Assembly (NCBI GenBank): GCA_964023275.1 | Contig: OZ029914.1 | Coordinates: 47,074,530 to 47,138,529, forward strand | Reading direction: 5' to 3' | DNA: 64,000 nt | Origin: Norana najaformis | Lineage: Eukaryota; Annelida; Clitellata; Crassiclitellata; Hormogastridae | Part shown: positions 20,001-30,119 of the stretch, one piece after another | Layout: every line of letters begins with the position of its first letter | Position numbering within the stretch: position 1 is the first letter of the stretch | The notes under the pieces: generated by a model | Told to the model about the DNA's origin: nothing | Seen by the model: only the letters and a program-made list of their open reading frames with translations | The model's database searches: none | Made by a program: the position numbers and the translations under genes

Positions 20001-22755
20001 TTATAAATTAATTGAAAACAGGATGAACGTATTTACACTGTGGTCCAGAAAACAGTTGATGTATCGATTAGGTTACGGTTAAGCTGCTAAACCATGGCCC
20101 AAAAACTAGCATCCAACAGGTAAACAGAGACTGACGACGCAGATCTAATGCATAATTAAAGCCGTTGATTTCATTCACAATGGACTGGCTAGAGTGAATT
20201 TGAAGCGGCGAGTCTATACGTGTAGTGGAATGTTCCAGAACGCACCTGAATAACGTACAGTAACTTCTTCGTAATACGAGGCTCATTATGATGGAAATTC
20301 AGATATAACGCAGACGAAATCATGGCAAATGGGTTCGGTTCCAGGTCAAGATCCATGAGTCAGGCAGTCAGACAGTCGGACGGCTACGGGGGATGGTGTT
20401 TGAAATAAAAGCGAGAAGAGAGACAAGGAGAAGAGGGAGAATCAGGTGAGATTGTCCAACCATTGAAAGGGATAACGTTGCAGTGTCGGAGTGCGTGCAA
20501 AAACAAGTTCACCTCGGGTCGTCGTACGAAGACTTCTGCAAACAGCCACGCCTAAAACGGGACCACTTTCATGAAACGGATGCATCTAATGCCTAAGTCG
20601 ATAACATATTATCAGAAGATTGCTTGAAATCTCTCAGATCGTTGCATGCATAATTAAAGCCGTTGATTTCATTCACAATGGACTGGCTAGAGTGAATTTG
20701 AAGCGGCGAGTCTATACGTGTAGTGTTCCAGAACACACCTGAATAACGTACAGTAACTTCTTCGTAATACGAGGCTCATTATGATGCAAATTCAGATATA
20801 ACGCAGACGAAATCATGGGCCCAAATTTAATTTCAAGATGCCACTGAATCTATGTCTAATGTAACCTGTAAAGTTCTAAAGCGCCGTTTCAAAACGTAAA
20901 AGAAAAATAAATTTACAATCGCTTCTAATCGAAACCGCATTCCAAAGCAGAATTCATTGGACAGAAGCAGTTGAGATCAAGGAGTCCAAAGAGAATGAAG
21001 GACATGCTACTCAGGATACGGAATTCGGAAAAGATGGGATTTATGCTCAGACTTGAACCGTAATCTGAAAACTTGCACAAATGACAGAAGTCCAGAGCCT
21101 TGGTCCAGTAACTGAGAAATCCCGGGAACTGAATACTGTTCTTAGAAATGTCCGCAACAGTTCTGGGTTTTCGAGCATTCTCCGAGTCTGTACCTTATTC
21201 TACATTCATTGCAACACGACGTGCATGTGCCTACCTGTTCGATAACGAAGATGGAGTAGTTGAGCAGCTGATTCTGTAGAAACGGATGAAAGACCTGGAG
21301 GAAAATATCGAGGTGCGATGCGCGATCGCGAAATGGAATGATGATGGCTACTCGCTGGCGAGGTATGCACGAGGAAGGGGCCCAGTGTCCACCTGGAACC
21401 ATTCCCATGAAAAGATTCGGTGATAGCCTCGCTGAGCTGAAGTTCAAGTTGACACGACCGGCTGCAATGGTAAGTAAGAGGGTAGGCAATATAGCAATCA
21501 GAAGTTAATCTATCAATCAACCAATATGTGTGCGAAGTTGCTTGGTGAGCCACTCCAAAGGTCTTGTAATAATGTTTCGATATTGTTGCTGCTGCTATTT
21601 CTACTAAACTCCCCCCAGAACTGCTACAGTTTTCTGACCCATCATACAAACTCATCGATGCTCCACCGCTTGCAATTTCTGCATCGGCCATTCACTCAAA
21701 ACTGAAAACATTCCTCTTTCACAGATCCTATCCTGACACCCCTTCTCTCTCTTATCTCTCTCTTCTCTTCAACCCGAAATACCACCCCCATAGCTGACAT
21801 GCTGTTTCTCTGCTTAATTTTTGGATCTTCATCTGGAACCGAACTCTTTTGCCTATCGATTTTGTTTTGACTGAGCGCCTGTGAATAGCTGGTCCCCGCG
21901 ACGTGGCTTTCGTTGGGGCTGTAGAAATTGCGGAATTACGATTTCGATTACTACTACTACTGTTACTGGAATTACTACTGCTGCTACTACTACCACTGCT
22001 ACTGCTACTACTACTACTACTACTACTACTACTAACACTACTACTACCACTACTGCCACCGCGTAACTATATCGCGTAACTTTCTTGCATGCTATTCAGC
22101 AATTATATAGATCCGTACAAGGCAAAATACATAGCTACATATCGATTCATTTGAATGGCTCTGTGACTTTGGATTCGATGTATCTATAAAAGAAAACATT
22201 GTCTTCTTCGTTTGACTTCAAGTGACCATATAATATTAATTTCTTTTTCGCTTTCGCCGTATTTTTGACACTTAATCCACTTTCATTGTAATCAATTCAA
22301 TACGCAAACTGTGTAACTATCCTAAATCCCTGGTGCAATCTACATCAACACTACATACCAACATATTACCAATATTGAAATTGTTAACTACTCTACTTAC
22401 TGAGATTTGCTGGTACGCATGGACAGAGATCCTTTCTCGCCCAGCTACTATCGGAACGGACCAGTCCTTGAACGACGCCAACCGGCGGAACTAAAGACTT
22501 CTCACAGTAATTCGAATAGGTATCGAGAAACATCCTTAAGCATTCTCCTTCTGATTTCGAATCCGTTATATTCATCTCTCCGTTGTTATAGGAAAGAGTT
22601 TCTGCGATGTCGTTAACGTCTGATGAATATTCCTGGTTGGCAGGCGGATGTTTCGGTTGCAAGAATCGTAGAACGTAGAAGGAGTAGATGGTCAGTTGTA
22701 CGAAGGCTATCAGCAGCACACAACAACGAAAACTATGTCTTGTGCAGAGCGCCAT
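13715..22755 (-). CDS. B4GALT: Beta-1,4-galactosyltransferase family protein, complete, six coding exons
   Basis: The enzyme is a Golgi type II glycosyltransferase adding a beta-1,4-linked sugar to GlcNAc-type acceptors. Coding exons on the minus strand are 22755-22401, 21461-21235, 17169-16976, 16218-16096, 14433-14332 and 14093-13715. They sum to 1380 bases, exactly 460 codons including the stop, with matching phases at every junction. Residues 1-12 form a short cytosolic tail; 13-32 are the membrane anchor. Family blocks in order: GGHWAP then [36 protein letters not shown] (the DxD is D228-I-D230); [16 protein letters not shown] (W290, E293-D295); and a metal-binding histidine, H323, in IKHARD. 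The four structural cysteines of the fold are present. Two oddities are that the donor-selecting tyrosine of vertebrate enzymes is Met265, and that a Ser/Thr/Pro-rich tail of about 85 residues follows the usual end. Exon 1 follows an acceptor (CTTTACAG), so a 5' UTR exon probably lies upstream. Family certain; donor sugar uncertain. Confidence 0.95.
14094..14180 (-). repeat. Intron 5 end, duplicated in intron 4
   Basis: About 80 bases directly upstream of the exon 6 acceptor recur at 15462-15540 in the same orientation (shared blocks ACAATCAAGAAACAC and TTCAAAATCTCATTTAAATT). The distant copy lacks the AG acceptor. Confidence 0.8.
14332..14433 (-). CDS. B4GALT: B4GALT coding exon 5 (metal-binding histidine exon)
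   Basis: The acceptor is CTGTTTCAG. It encodes residues 301-333, ending [14 protein letters not shown]323 matches the metal-ligand histidine of the family, and the spacing from WGGEDDD to H-x-R-D equals that of vertebrate enzymes. The donor CCACA|GTCTGT is weak but is the only GT that keeps the frame into exon 6. Confidence 0.85.
14520..14800. repeat. TGTC/TGTG-rich microsatellite region (B4GALT intron 4)
   Basis: GTCTGTCTGTCTGTC runs at 14575-14615 and 14740-14800 with degenerate GTGTGTCTG flanks. The open frame over it is a translation of the repeat. Confidence 0.85.
15370..16030. repeat. CTAC/ATAC tetranucleotide-derived array (B4GALT intron 4)
   Basis: The stretch consists of CCTACCTA, ATACATAC and TATCTAAATACTTACC units over about 650 bases, interrupted by the duplicated intron segment 15462-15540. 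It ends about 65 bases downstream of the exon 4 donor in transcript order. Confidence 0.85.
16096..16218 (-). CDS. B4GALT: B4GALT coding exon 4 (GGxxA and WGGEDDD exon)
   Basis: The acceptor is TTGCTGCAG and the donor AAGAG|GTTAG. It encodes residues 260-299, with [13 protein letters not shown] and [13 protein letters not shown]. The methionine in YYRMFGG (codon 16202-16200) sits where vertebrate beta-4-galactosyltransferases have the donor-selecting tyrosine. 123 bases, phase 2 to phase 2. Confidence 0.95.
16338..16765. repeat. Long polypurine tract (GAAG/GGAA)n in B4GALT intron 3
   Basis: About 430 bases on the plus strand are almost entirely A and G (GAAGGAAGGAAGAAAGG units). In the transcript, which is the minus strand, this is a very long polypyrimidine tract ending about 120 bases before the exon 4 acceptor. 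Large open frames on both strands (up to 181 codons) arise only because the tract lacks stop codons. Confidence 0.95.
16976..17169 (-). CDS. B4GALT: B4GALT coding exon 3 (DxD metal-binding exon)
   Basis: The acceptor is TGATTGCAG and the donor ACGG|GTCCGT. It encodes residues 195-258 with [11 protein letters not shown] and [15 protein letters not shown]228 and D230 correspond to the manganese-binding DxD. The second disulfide cysteine lies in [10 protein letters not shown]. Its upstream neighbour sequence in the intron is a GGTAA pentamer array. Confidence 0.95.
17190..17620. repeat. GGTAA pentamer array and its inverted counterpart (B4GALT intron 2)
   Basis: 17190-17415 is a degenerate AAGGT/AGGTA array. 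17540-17625 is CTTAC-rich, the complement of the same pentamer. They could pair in single-stranded form, with about 120 bases between. A similar array occurs at 41030-41560. Confidence 0.8.
18160..18484. repeat. Dispersed block 'A', first copy (B4GALT intron 2)
   Basis: About 320 bases recur almost unchanged at 20328-20650 (shared AACGTTGCAGTGTCGGAGTG and CAAGTTCACCTCGGGTCGTC). A diverged relative lies at 46490-46625 next to a decayed LINE. At the left edge there is a short palindromic duplication around GACTGTCTGACTCCTGAGTC. Confidence 0.9.
19495..19755. repeat. 29-bp minisatellite, about nine copies (B4GALT intron 2)
   Basis: The unit is about AACCTCTTTATTTACAAATATAGTAGGGA. Copies differ mostly at the G/C of AGTAGG(G/C)A and at AAATATAG versus AGATATAG. 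Confidence 0.92.
20148..20820. repeat. Composite duplication B-A'-B' (B4GALT intron 2)
   Basis: Block B (20148-20315, starting GCATAATTAAAGCCGTTG) is followed by block A' (20328-20650, copy of 18160-18484) and then by a second copy of B (20648-20820). The two B copies differ by a four-base indel after CGTGTAGTG and a few substitutions. The structure looks like a tandem duplication with A captured in between, or A inserted and flanked by a duplicated target. Confidence 0.9.
21235..21461 (-). CDS. B4GALT: B4GALT coding exon 2 (start of catalytic domain)
   Basis: The acceptor is CCATTGCAG and the donor CAG|GTAGGC. It encodes residues 119-194: GGHWAP, the cysteine in SSCIPRQ, the UDP-sugar-binding strand [11 protein letters not shown], and [18 protein letters not shown]. 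227 bases, consistent with phase 1 in and phase 0 out. Confidence 0.95.
21950..22065. repeat. (TAC)n microsatellite (B4GALT intron 1)
   Basis: About 115 bases of TACTAC/TGCTAC units. It accounts for the low-complexity open frames on both strands here. Confidence 0.9.
22401..22755 (-). CDS. B4GALT: B4GALT coding exon 1 (cytosolic tail, membrane anchor, stem)
   Basis: The exon starts at ATG 22755 ([10 protein letters not shown]) and ends at the donor CTCA|GTAAGTAG with one base left over (phase 1). It encodes residues 1-118 plus the first base of codon 119. The hydrophobic anchor spans about residues 11-28; the stem ends with the cysteine-containing LCPCVPANL that opens the catalytic domain. 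Confidence 0.9.
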
Positions 22756-22789
22756 TGCAGAATTTAACCTGTAAAGTAACCCCAATAAG

Positions 22790-23380
22790 TCCGTTATGTA
22801 ATCACTTTACATATGCCTCGTGAACGCCGGGTAGAAATAAGTTATTTTAATAAAGATGATCAGAAACTATATGGCTAGTTAAACCAATGTATTCTGAGTA
22901 CACGAGAAATTAGTCTGACGATAACTCGTCATGCGTGAAAGTGAACAAATGCAGCATGGATAGTACTTTGGCCCTTTCAGATAGGGTTTCTTCCTAAACG
23001 CCCGGCATTACAGGTGAGCGCTCAACCAGACTAATTACCTTAGAAATGCCCCTTGTTATGGTCTCGGGTCAGTTAACACTACACCTTGGGCCAAAATTTT
23101 ATCCAGCTCACGATTACGAAGAATGAACGCATCAAAATCTCCTACGCTACACGGTATACGGGATTCGTATGCCTCACACTGCATGCAGGTTTATCTCCGC
23201 GTGCATTTTAAGTTTTCATGGAGTTTAGAGACTTAGGAGTGGGTTGGATTTTCTAGGGCAGAGGTGCAGATACGTCTCAAGTATTTAGTTACAAGTCAGA
23301 CTGAAGACTGAAAACATATTCAGTCCAAATGTTTGTTATCGAGAGCGTTCAAGTGAGGTACTGCACGGCTTTTGCGAAGT
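22790..23380. other. 5' flank of the B4GALT gene, nothing firm
   Basis: A 5' UTR exon is expected here or further right because exon 1 is preceded by a splice acceptor. I could not identify it or a convincing promoter. Around 22990-23060 there is a weak tRNA-like remnant on the minus strand. Confidence 0.35.
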
Positions 23381-23384
23381 ACGA

Positions 23385-23690
23385 AAGGGCGCTATATAAC
23401 GTGTCTAGATAAGTAAGTAAAGTATCCGATATCCCACAAGTGAGAGGTTGGGGAGGCACTCATTTCCTTTTTTAAGCCTTTTAACCGGAATTGGATGAAT
23501 CCCAAGGGCCTTGACATGGGGCCAGCGCATCCCAGGACTTGCCGCTTACCTCCCAGCTTACGCCAGTACCAAATTACACTGCTTGGTGACAGAGGCACGG
23601 TGTGCGCAACCAACTTGTTCAGGGTCTTTACATGGAATCGAACCCGCAACCGCATGATCATTGGCCAAACGCGTTACCGATAATTAGCTA
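23385..23690 (-). mobile_element. tRNA-derived SINE
   Basis: Read on the minus strand, the head has an A-box-like TAGCTAATTATCGGTAACGCG and a good B box, GGGTTCGATTCC (around 23630), the internal promoter of RNA polymerase III. A body of about 200 bases follows and the element ends ACGTTATATAGCGCCC, resembling the 3' termini of the LINEs in this window. The minus-strand open frame across it is not a gene. Confidence 0.7.
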
Positions 23691-23699
23691 TGTGCTGCA

Positions 23700-23830
23700 C
23701 ATAACTAATTATGTAACTATCTAACAAACCAATTAATCGACCACTTAATTAAATAACCAGCTAGTTTAATTTAAATGCATAACCAATTAGTTAATTAACC
23801 AACTAATTAATTAAGCAATTAAAAAGAAAC
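23700..23830. repeat. Degenerate TTAAT/AACCAATTA-rich tract
   Basis: A short AT-rich run of AACCAATTAATTAA-like units directly beside the SINE head. Confidence 0.6.
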
Positions 23831-24539
23831 CAGGAAAGATCAGTTATAGAAGGTACCTTTCAAACGATCCGTTGGTCGTACGAATGAAATCGTAATGCTT
23901 AGTTCACGACATGCAAGAAATATTTTGATAGACACTTCAAAGTTCAGCGAAATCGACCGCCATCCAGCTATAACTATTCCATGTTAGTCATCTCGAAGCT
24001 ATAAACATACAAAAGCTATTCCAGAATGTTCTCAGTGAACAACAGCTCACTAATATATCTTGTCTTCCTTAGATTTGAAAGCGATTGACATAAATAGCGG
24101 AGGGTCGCCGGTATGCATCATGCTTTTTCGCCGGCGTGACTTAACAAATAATATGTTCTCTCTTTGCACTTTGTACAGTCCAGAGTGTATTCAGTTGCCT
24201 TATTTTATATCGGATTTTTATGTGTTACAACGGCTTCGGTGAACGGATTAAAGAGGCACAATGGTTTGACCGCATCCTTCGAAACATGGCAAACTACCAA
24301 TCAATACGATGCTCACAGTGAAAACGAGAAACACAACACGGAACATATACTCCTAACCTAGAAGTTGTCTGAACGTAAACAACATTTGACTGCAGGCGAT
24401 ATGCAAATACTGATTTCACAACATTCAATGATACGATGAAAGCGAGGCCATTTTGATTTATTAGGCCAAGAGTTTCAAAGGCCAGGGGCACATAGCAGTA
24501 TGACGCAAGAGTGGAGGCGTATCTAGATATTTTTCTTCA

Positions 24540-24940
24540 GCTGCTACAGTATTTCAGCGGCGGTACCCGCGGTTTCAGCTAATCTGGCGCGGTATGAATA
24601 TGCCGGGGTGTCAATAACAGTGGCGTCCAAGGCAAGGCATCTACCGCCCTCCCAGCTGGACCTCTTGGACATGGAAAGTCCAGCTGGCTCCTGTGTAGAA
24701 TGGAACCCGGCTTTTCGTGAGACGACGCCAAAAAAGGTTATTTAGTAAGGCGTGCCTTGGGTCCAACAGACCCAAGGCTATATGACTATTCGTGAGGGCA
24801 TTCATGCAGGGCGAATGAGTAATACCCATGGGGTAGGCCTATCGCAAAACCAATGCCTCGTCACGAAGCCTAAGACCGCTAACGGAAAGCGCAAGGGGTC
24901 AATCACCTGCATGCGATGAGGTGATTGCCTTCAGTTGTTA
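24540..24940. other. GC-richer unexplained segment with a hairpin
   Basis: The base composition is clearly richer in G and C than the flanks. It contains a perfect 9-base inverted repeat, CAATCACCT ... AGGTGATTG, at 24901-24929. A 62-codon minus-strand frame lies inside. It may be the 5' part of a retrotransposon, but I could not identify a domain. Confidence 0.35.
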
Positions 24941-25083
24941 TCGAAGCCTGTGAGACTGCTAGGTCGTTCTGAATGAGGGGGTTGTACTAGACAATAATGA
25001 GTATTATTTATTTTATTTTATTTTATTTTTAAAACCCAAGTACCTATGTTCCCTCTGGAGAAATAAAATGTTTGGTTTGACTT

Positions 25084-25205
25084 ATTATTGTTGTTGTTGC
25101 TATTGTTATTGTTGTTGTTATTGTTGTTATTGTTGTTGTTATTGTTGTTGTTGCTATTATTATTATTGTTATTGTTGTTGTTGTTGCTGTTATTGTTGAT
25201 GTATT
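25084..25205. repeat. (TTG)n/(TTA)n microsatellite
   Basis: A run of TTGTTGTTA-type trinucleotides; it accounts for the poly-leucine and poly-threonine open frames. Confidence 0.92.
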
Positions 25206-25779
25206 ATTATAGTACAGGCCGATGGAAAGCCAACAGACCGATTTGTGGGAAGAGAGATCGCAACCGTAATTCGTATACACAGCGTCTCTTCAAGATATTG
25301 TTGAAATTTTAAATAGCCGTTCAGGTCGAGGAAAGAGAGAAGAATCACGAACTCTGTTTAATAAAAGAAACTACTCGTCATAATGGCACAAATGTCGGAA
25401 GCAATATATAGGCCTAGTTCGTTGGAGAGTTCGGTTCTTCCTGAGTGCGACCCTGCTCAAATTTTGTCTAATATGCTACAACTACTCCTAAATGAATACA
25501 ATCTAAGTGATCAAAATACCATCATACCTGTTTTCCACCTGTTCACATTTTACCAGGCAGAGTGCGATTCTCAAGGATAAGGAGGAAGCTCCCATTTCTC
25601 ATTCTGTACTCGTGAGTGATGAGAGGTTATTTTCCATTGAAGATACACCTCCATAAATTTCGCGGCTACCTAAATGTCTTTCAATCACGCTTCGCAGGAA
25701 TTTCAGGCGATGCGTTTGAAAGGTGCCTAACGTTTACCCTTTTACTCTTTGATTACAGCTAACCCAAATCGTACCGCAA

Positions 25780-25990
25780 TGCTAGTCTAATCTAATCTAA
25801 TGACTTCTATAGCGCCGTTATCATTATGCTCAAGGCATCATTCGAAGGTCGCTTCAAGTCAAATTCGCAGTCAAAAATCATATACCTTTGGCGCAGCCGG
25901 GTCGAATTCTGATGGATCAGAGAAACCAGAAGCCAGTCTACAGTGGGTAAACTAGTTTAAAGAAATGTGTCTTTAGCTTAGACCTGAATA
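25780..25990 (-). mobile_element. 3' end of a non-LTR retrotransposon (TTAGA-tailed family)
   Basis: Inverted copy: TCTAATCTAATGACTTCTATAGCGCCGTTATC at the left is the complement of the element's 3' end and tail. GGTCGCTTCAAG and GAGAAACCAGAAGCC follow. Best match is 48400-48560. Confidence 0.75.
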
Positions 25991-27540
25991 ACAGGTTATA
26001 TTAACAGCTCTACATGAATGCTGAATTGTCTATTTTTACGCGAATTGATTTATAATCTGTATTAAATTAAGGATAGGCTTAAACCAGTTAATTAGACTTG
26101 CAAATTCAGCTGTGTAGTCCTACCTTGCGTCTAGATCGTCACCAGTTTTCTCCGGACATGTTCTATATTAACTATGCACATGATATCAAGGCAGGTAAAG
26201 GAATTCCGATGTTAAACATTAAAAAGCAGCTGGAAAAGTAATCAGCGTGCAAGACTAATCAAGCTCGTCGAGTTACGCTCAACATCAGACTGAGCTGTTT
26301 TATCGATTGCCTGCCATTAGGTGTTCACGTCAAGCGTTGGCTGTTGCCTTAGACCGTTTCCGACCGATTTCAATGAAGGCGGAAAGAGGCAGGAAACACA
26401 CATAGGTTCAATATCATCCGTTCACGGCGCCAAGCCGATCACTCTCATCGGATTTATTTTTGCTTCCGAGGGGGAATTAAGTGCACCTGCAATAGGAGGA
26501 GATCCATATGGAGCATGGAAGATATGTCTCCTCAATATTTAGAATGACATCACATCGCGAAGTCCCATAGTATTTATTATTATTTTTCTTACCCCAGGTA
26601 CATGTGATCCCAGGATTACAACATTAGGGCAGCATTATTTTTGGAAGGTTAGTCTTCACTGATGGCTTCTAATATTATTATTTTTTTGACCCGAGGTATG
26701 TATAATCCATCAGGTGGGAAAACATTGCCCGGAGACAGTAAAGAGCATCTGGAACGGCTACGGCTATATTATTGTTATCCTTATCGTTATCGTCATCGTC
26801 ACCGTCACCGTCATTATCATCATCATCATCAAGCTTTACTTTTAGAAAAATTAGTAAATTACTACTGAAACTTTGCGAAAATCAGTCACATACCTATCTA
26901 ATACAAATTACTGTCAAGATGATACTTGTCCGTCTTTTAATCTCTTTTAATCTCTTAAGACAAACACTACTGTCATAAAATCTGCCTAAAATCTGCCGCA
27001 CGAGATAAAACAGCCTCTCTTGACGTCAAACCAAACGCCATTTCCTTTTCTTTCTGTATTCAAATATATCTCTTTCAAAGAACGAATAATGACACTTCTA
27101 CCTGTAAAGTCTGTATCTCTATATGTAAAATCTTATCTGGCAAAAGTCACCACTGCGATGACAAACTACTATCTTCATTATACGCATACAAATTCATAAC
27201 CCTCTACCTGCCTATAAACGAATGAACCAAGCCTCAAACATGTTAACACCTCCCACACAACTCACCACATCTCAGCCACAATTAATAATACTGACAGAAT
27301 TCTATAATCTATAACATTGTTAGCGTTATTAATTGGTCCACATTTTGAAGTTTATTATCCATGTTCATGCACTGATAACGCTGTATCTTGCCGTGGCAGA
27401 AATATAGCAGATCTAGATAGAACTATCATATTGACCATTTGGAAAATTCACACCGTAAAATATGATCCCGGATGTATAAAATATTAGTCATAATTCTGCT
27501 TAAATAATTAATATTCATACGAGCAGTAACAACAAAGGTA
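25990..27540. other. Intergenic sequence, no gene recognised
   Basis: It includes a short (CATCGT)n-like run at 26775-26830. The 73-codon frame at 26321-26542 has no motif and no supporting splice signals that I can defend. Confidence 0.45.
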
Positions 27541-27657
27541 ACAATCCTTGAAAATGTGTTAGAGCACAGCTGTCTCGCGTCTCTGAGTCAGATTTACTGG
27601 CCTTGTGCAACTTGTGTGAATATCAATATAGCTGATATGAATATTAATATTTCATAT

Positions 27658-27720
27658 CGTTGGGACGATATTTTTGGGACGATATTTTTGGGACGATATT
27701 TTTGGGACGATATTTTTGCT
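27658..27720. repeat. 16-bp tandem repeat, about four copies
   Basis: The unit is TTTTTGGGACGATATT, repeated without change. Confidence 0.9.
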
Positions 27721-28360
27721 GTGTTTATACACAAAGAAAAGGTCTGCATATGCGTACATAAATAATATCAGGTACATATCCGTCGCTCAAGCGCATTACG
27801 AAGGCAGTCATGTTGCTTTAGTCACGACTTGTTTATAAACTGTTTTTTATATATGACAATGCTATTCAAAAGCGACAGGACTTCTCAGCAACCCAACTGT
27901 ACTGAAAGAAGAGTTTGCTTGTGAGTCCTGTGCATCAAGGGTCGCTGGCGAACACAAGTCTCCTTTCAGGATATGGTGGCGAGCGGTGCTATTGATCAGA
28001 GGCTTTATCTTCGGGGAACCTTATGCCTTTAACAGCACGCGAGTTTGTGAATGGATCAGTCCGACCTTACAGAGACGTAACACCGATTCTTTCTTTCACA
28101 CGTATATTACAACTATGTACACCGTTATATACAGCAATTCAGCAAAATCAGAGTCTATGATTCGCATCGGCCTATTAGTCTAGCGAGGTCCGTTTAAGAG
28201 ATACAGGTTTATTATCTTTCTTCTGTTCTCCGGAACCTAACGCCTCTTTCGACCGTTGTTTAGCGAATGCCCTCTTCGCTTCGCACCCTTCCTTAACTTC
28301 CCCTTCGTCTGTCAATCATCCAACTTCTCCCTTTCGCCATCCGATCAGCGTCCCTCTGTT
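27720..28360. other. Intergenic sequence, nothing recognised
   Basis: No motif-bearing frame or repeat landmark was found here. Confidence 0.4.
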
Positions 28361-28362
28361 CC

Positions 28363-28363
<1 letters not shown>

Positions 28364-28431
<68 letters not shown>

Positions 28432-28432
28432 A
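28364..28432. repeat. (TC)n microsatellite
   Basis: About 68 bases of CT repeats. Confidence 0.95.
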
Positions 28433-28824
28433 CTCTCACGTTTACCTTCACCTGTCAATCATGGGCGTCCTATCCGCCTCTCGTTAATGACATCCTCATC
28501 TGACTGTTCCCCAGTGTTCCGTACGAATTAATTACACAAATACACGAGCTAAATTATGTGATATAATACAGTCCACAATATGCAAAACTAAAATCCTCAT
28601 TGTTTTTACAACTTTTCACTACACCAACTGTTCATGTCAGTGCAATGACTCATCCTAAAGTGGTTAATAAGATACTTTGAGATTATTGACACCCGTGTTC
28701 TATACTCTTAAAGATGTCGAATCTGAAATCTTCGATGACACGGTTGACGTATTGCATAAGGCATCAACAGTTGGTCGCTTCTAGACCTGAAGAAAGGCTA
28801 CAGAGATAAAGCAATATGAAAAAT

Positions 28825-28935
28825 CCGACCTAATCTAATCAAATAATTTCTACAGCGCCGTTATCATAATGCTCAAGGCATCAGTCGATGGTCGCTTCAA
28901 GTGAAATAGTAATTAAAGATCATAATCCGTTGGAG
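28825..28935 (-). mobile_element. 3' end of a non-LTR retrotransposon (TTAGA-tailed family)
   Basis: Inverted copy with CAGCGCCGTTATCATAATG and GGTCGCTTCAAGTG. Its inner end (CATAATCCGTTGGAGAAGCC, 28920-28940) is the seed of the adjacent minisatellite. Confidence 0.75.
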
Positions 28936-29300
28936 AAGCCATGAAATCCGAAGGAGAAAAAATGAAATCCGTTGGAGAAGCCATAAAATCCGAAGGAGAA
29001 GAACCTAAAGCCGTTGGACAAGCCATGAAATCCGAAGGAGAATCCATGAAATCCGAAGGAGAAGAAATGAAATCCGAAGGAGAAGAAATAAAATCTGAAG
29101 TGGAATCCATGAAATCCGAAGAAGCCATGAAATCCGAAGGAGAAGTCATGAAATCCGAAGGAGAAGCCATGAAATCCGAAGGAGAAGCCATGAAATCCGA
29201 AGGAGAAGCCATGAAATCCGAAGGAGAAGCCATGAAATCCGAAGGAGAAGCCATGAAATCCGAAGGGGAAACCATGAAATCCGAACGAGAAACCACGAAG
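28936..29300. repeat. 24-bp minisatellite (about 15 units), open on both strands
   Basis: The unit is GCCATGAAATCCGAAGGAGAA (+3). Because the unit length is a multiple of three and has no stop in two frames, it gives 123- and 127-codon open frames on opposite strands (repeats of EAMKSEGE and of SDFMASP). There is no signal peptide, splice context or other sequence to support a gene. Confidence 0.9.
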
Positions 29301-30004
29301 AAACCTAACTAAATGTCATGTAACTACAGCATGGATGGATCCTGGAATTGAACTTGCACGGGGCGAAACTGTATCAGACACGAGATATATTAACAAAGCA
29401 ATCATACAGAATGTCAGTCTGCCAAGTTCAAGGGACGGAGGGAACGCACGATACCCCCTCACCCCAATGAATACGCCATTAATTACACCTCAGCAAAAAT
29501 TAAATCACGTCACACTATGCTATATCAGACCACATTTGTAATTATAATCGTGGTAGTAAATGCAATTTTATATAGCTAATTTTTTGGAAAACTCCACAGG
29601 GATACGTAAACCCGATCTGACAAACACAAGATACGATCGGCCAGAATGGTTTTTCCCATCGCTGGCGATATATAGGCAGATACAAGACATGAAGCTAATG
29701 TCGTTGGTTGCATAACAATCTGTGAAAGACATTAGAGTGAAAGGCCGACCATGGCGAAACTATAACATGTTGCAAAGCGAAGTACGGAGTCAAACAAACA
29801 GCCAGATCATGTTACGTAAAACCATATCTCATTATATATACAGTAGAACTTGGCTAAACGCCTTCCTCTCGGAATCTGATGCCAAGTTTACATCTGAAAT
29901 CACCAGAGGGCGATAGTAAAACTGAAATTTTGAAAATGCCTTACGCCCTGGCTTTAAAACGAACCGGAAGCTTCTAGATTGCTAATCGCACGTCCTAAAC
30001 CCAC

Positions 30005-30080
30005 TATCATATTACTGAAAAATGAGCAGGGTCGAGGCCATAGAGTCGTTATAGAAAAGAGTGTACATTTATATTTACCA
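30005..30080 (+). mobile_element. 3' end fragment of a LINE (TTTACA-tailed family)
   Basis: Contains ATGAGCAGGGTCGAGGCCATA and AGTGTACATTTATATTTAC, matching 8465-8525 and 59725-59790. Confidence 0.55.
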
Positions 30081-30119
30081 CTGCGCTTTTCAATCGCAAA
30101 TCAAAAACTGCTGGATCAT

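Noticed and set aside
28913..29312. 123- and 127-codon frames on opposite strands
   Set aside because: Generated by the 24-bp minisatellite; kept as a repeat and as a finding, not as genes.
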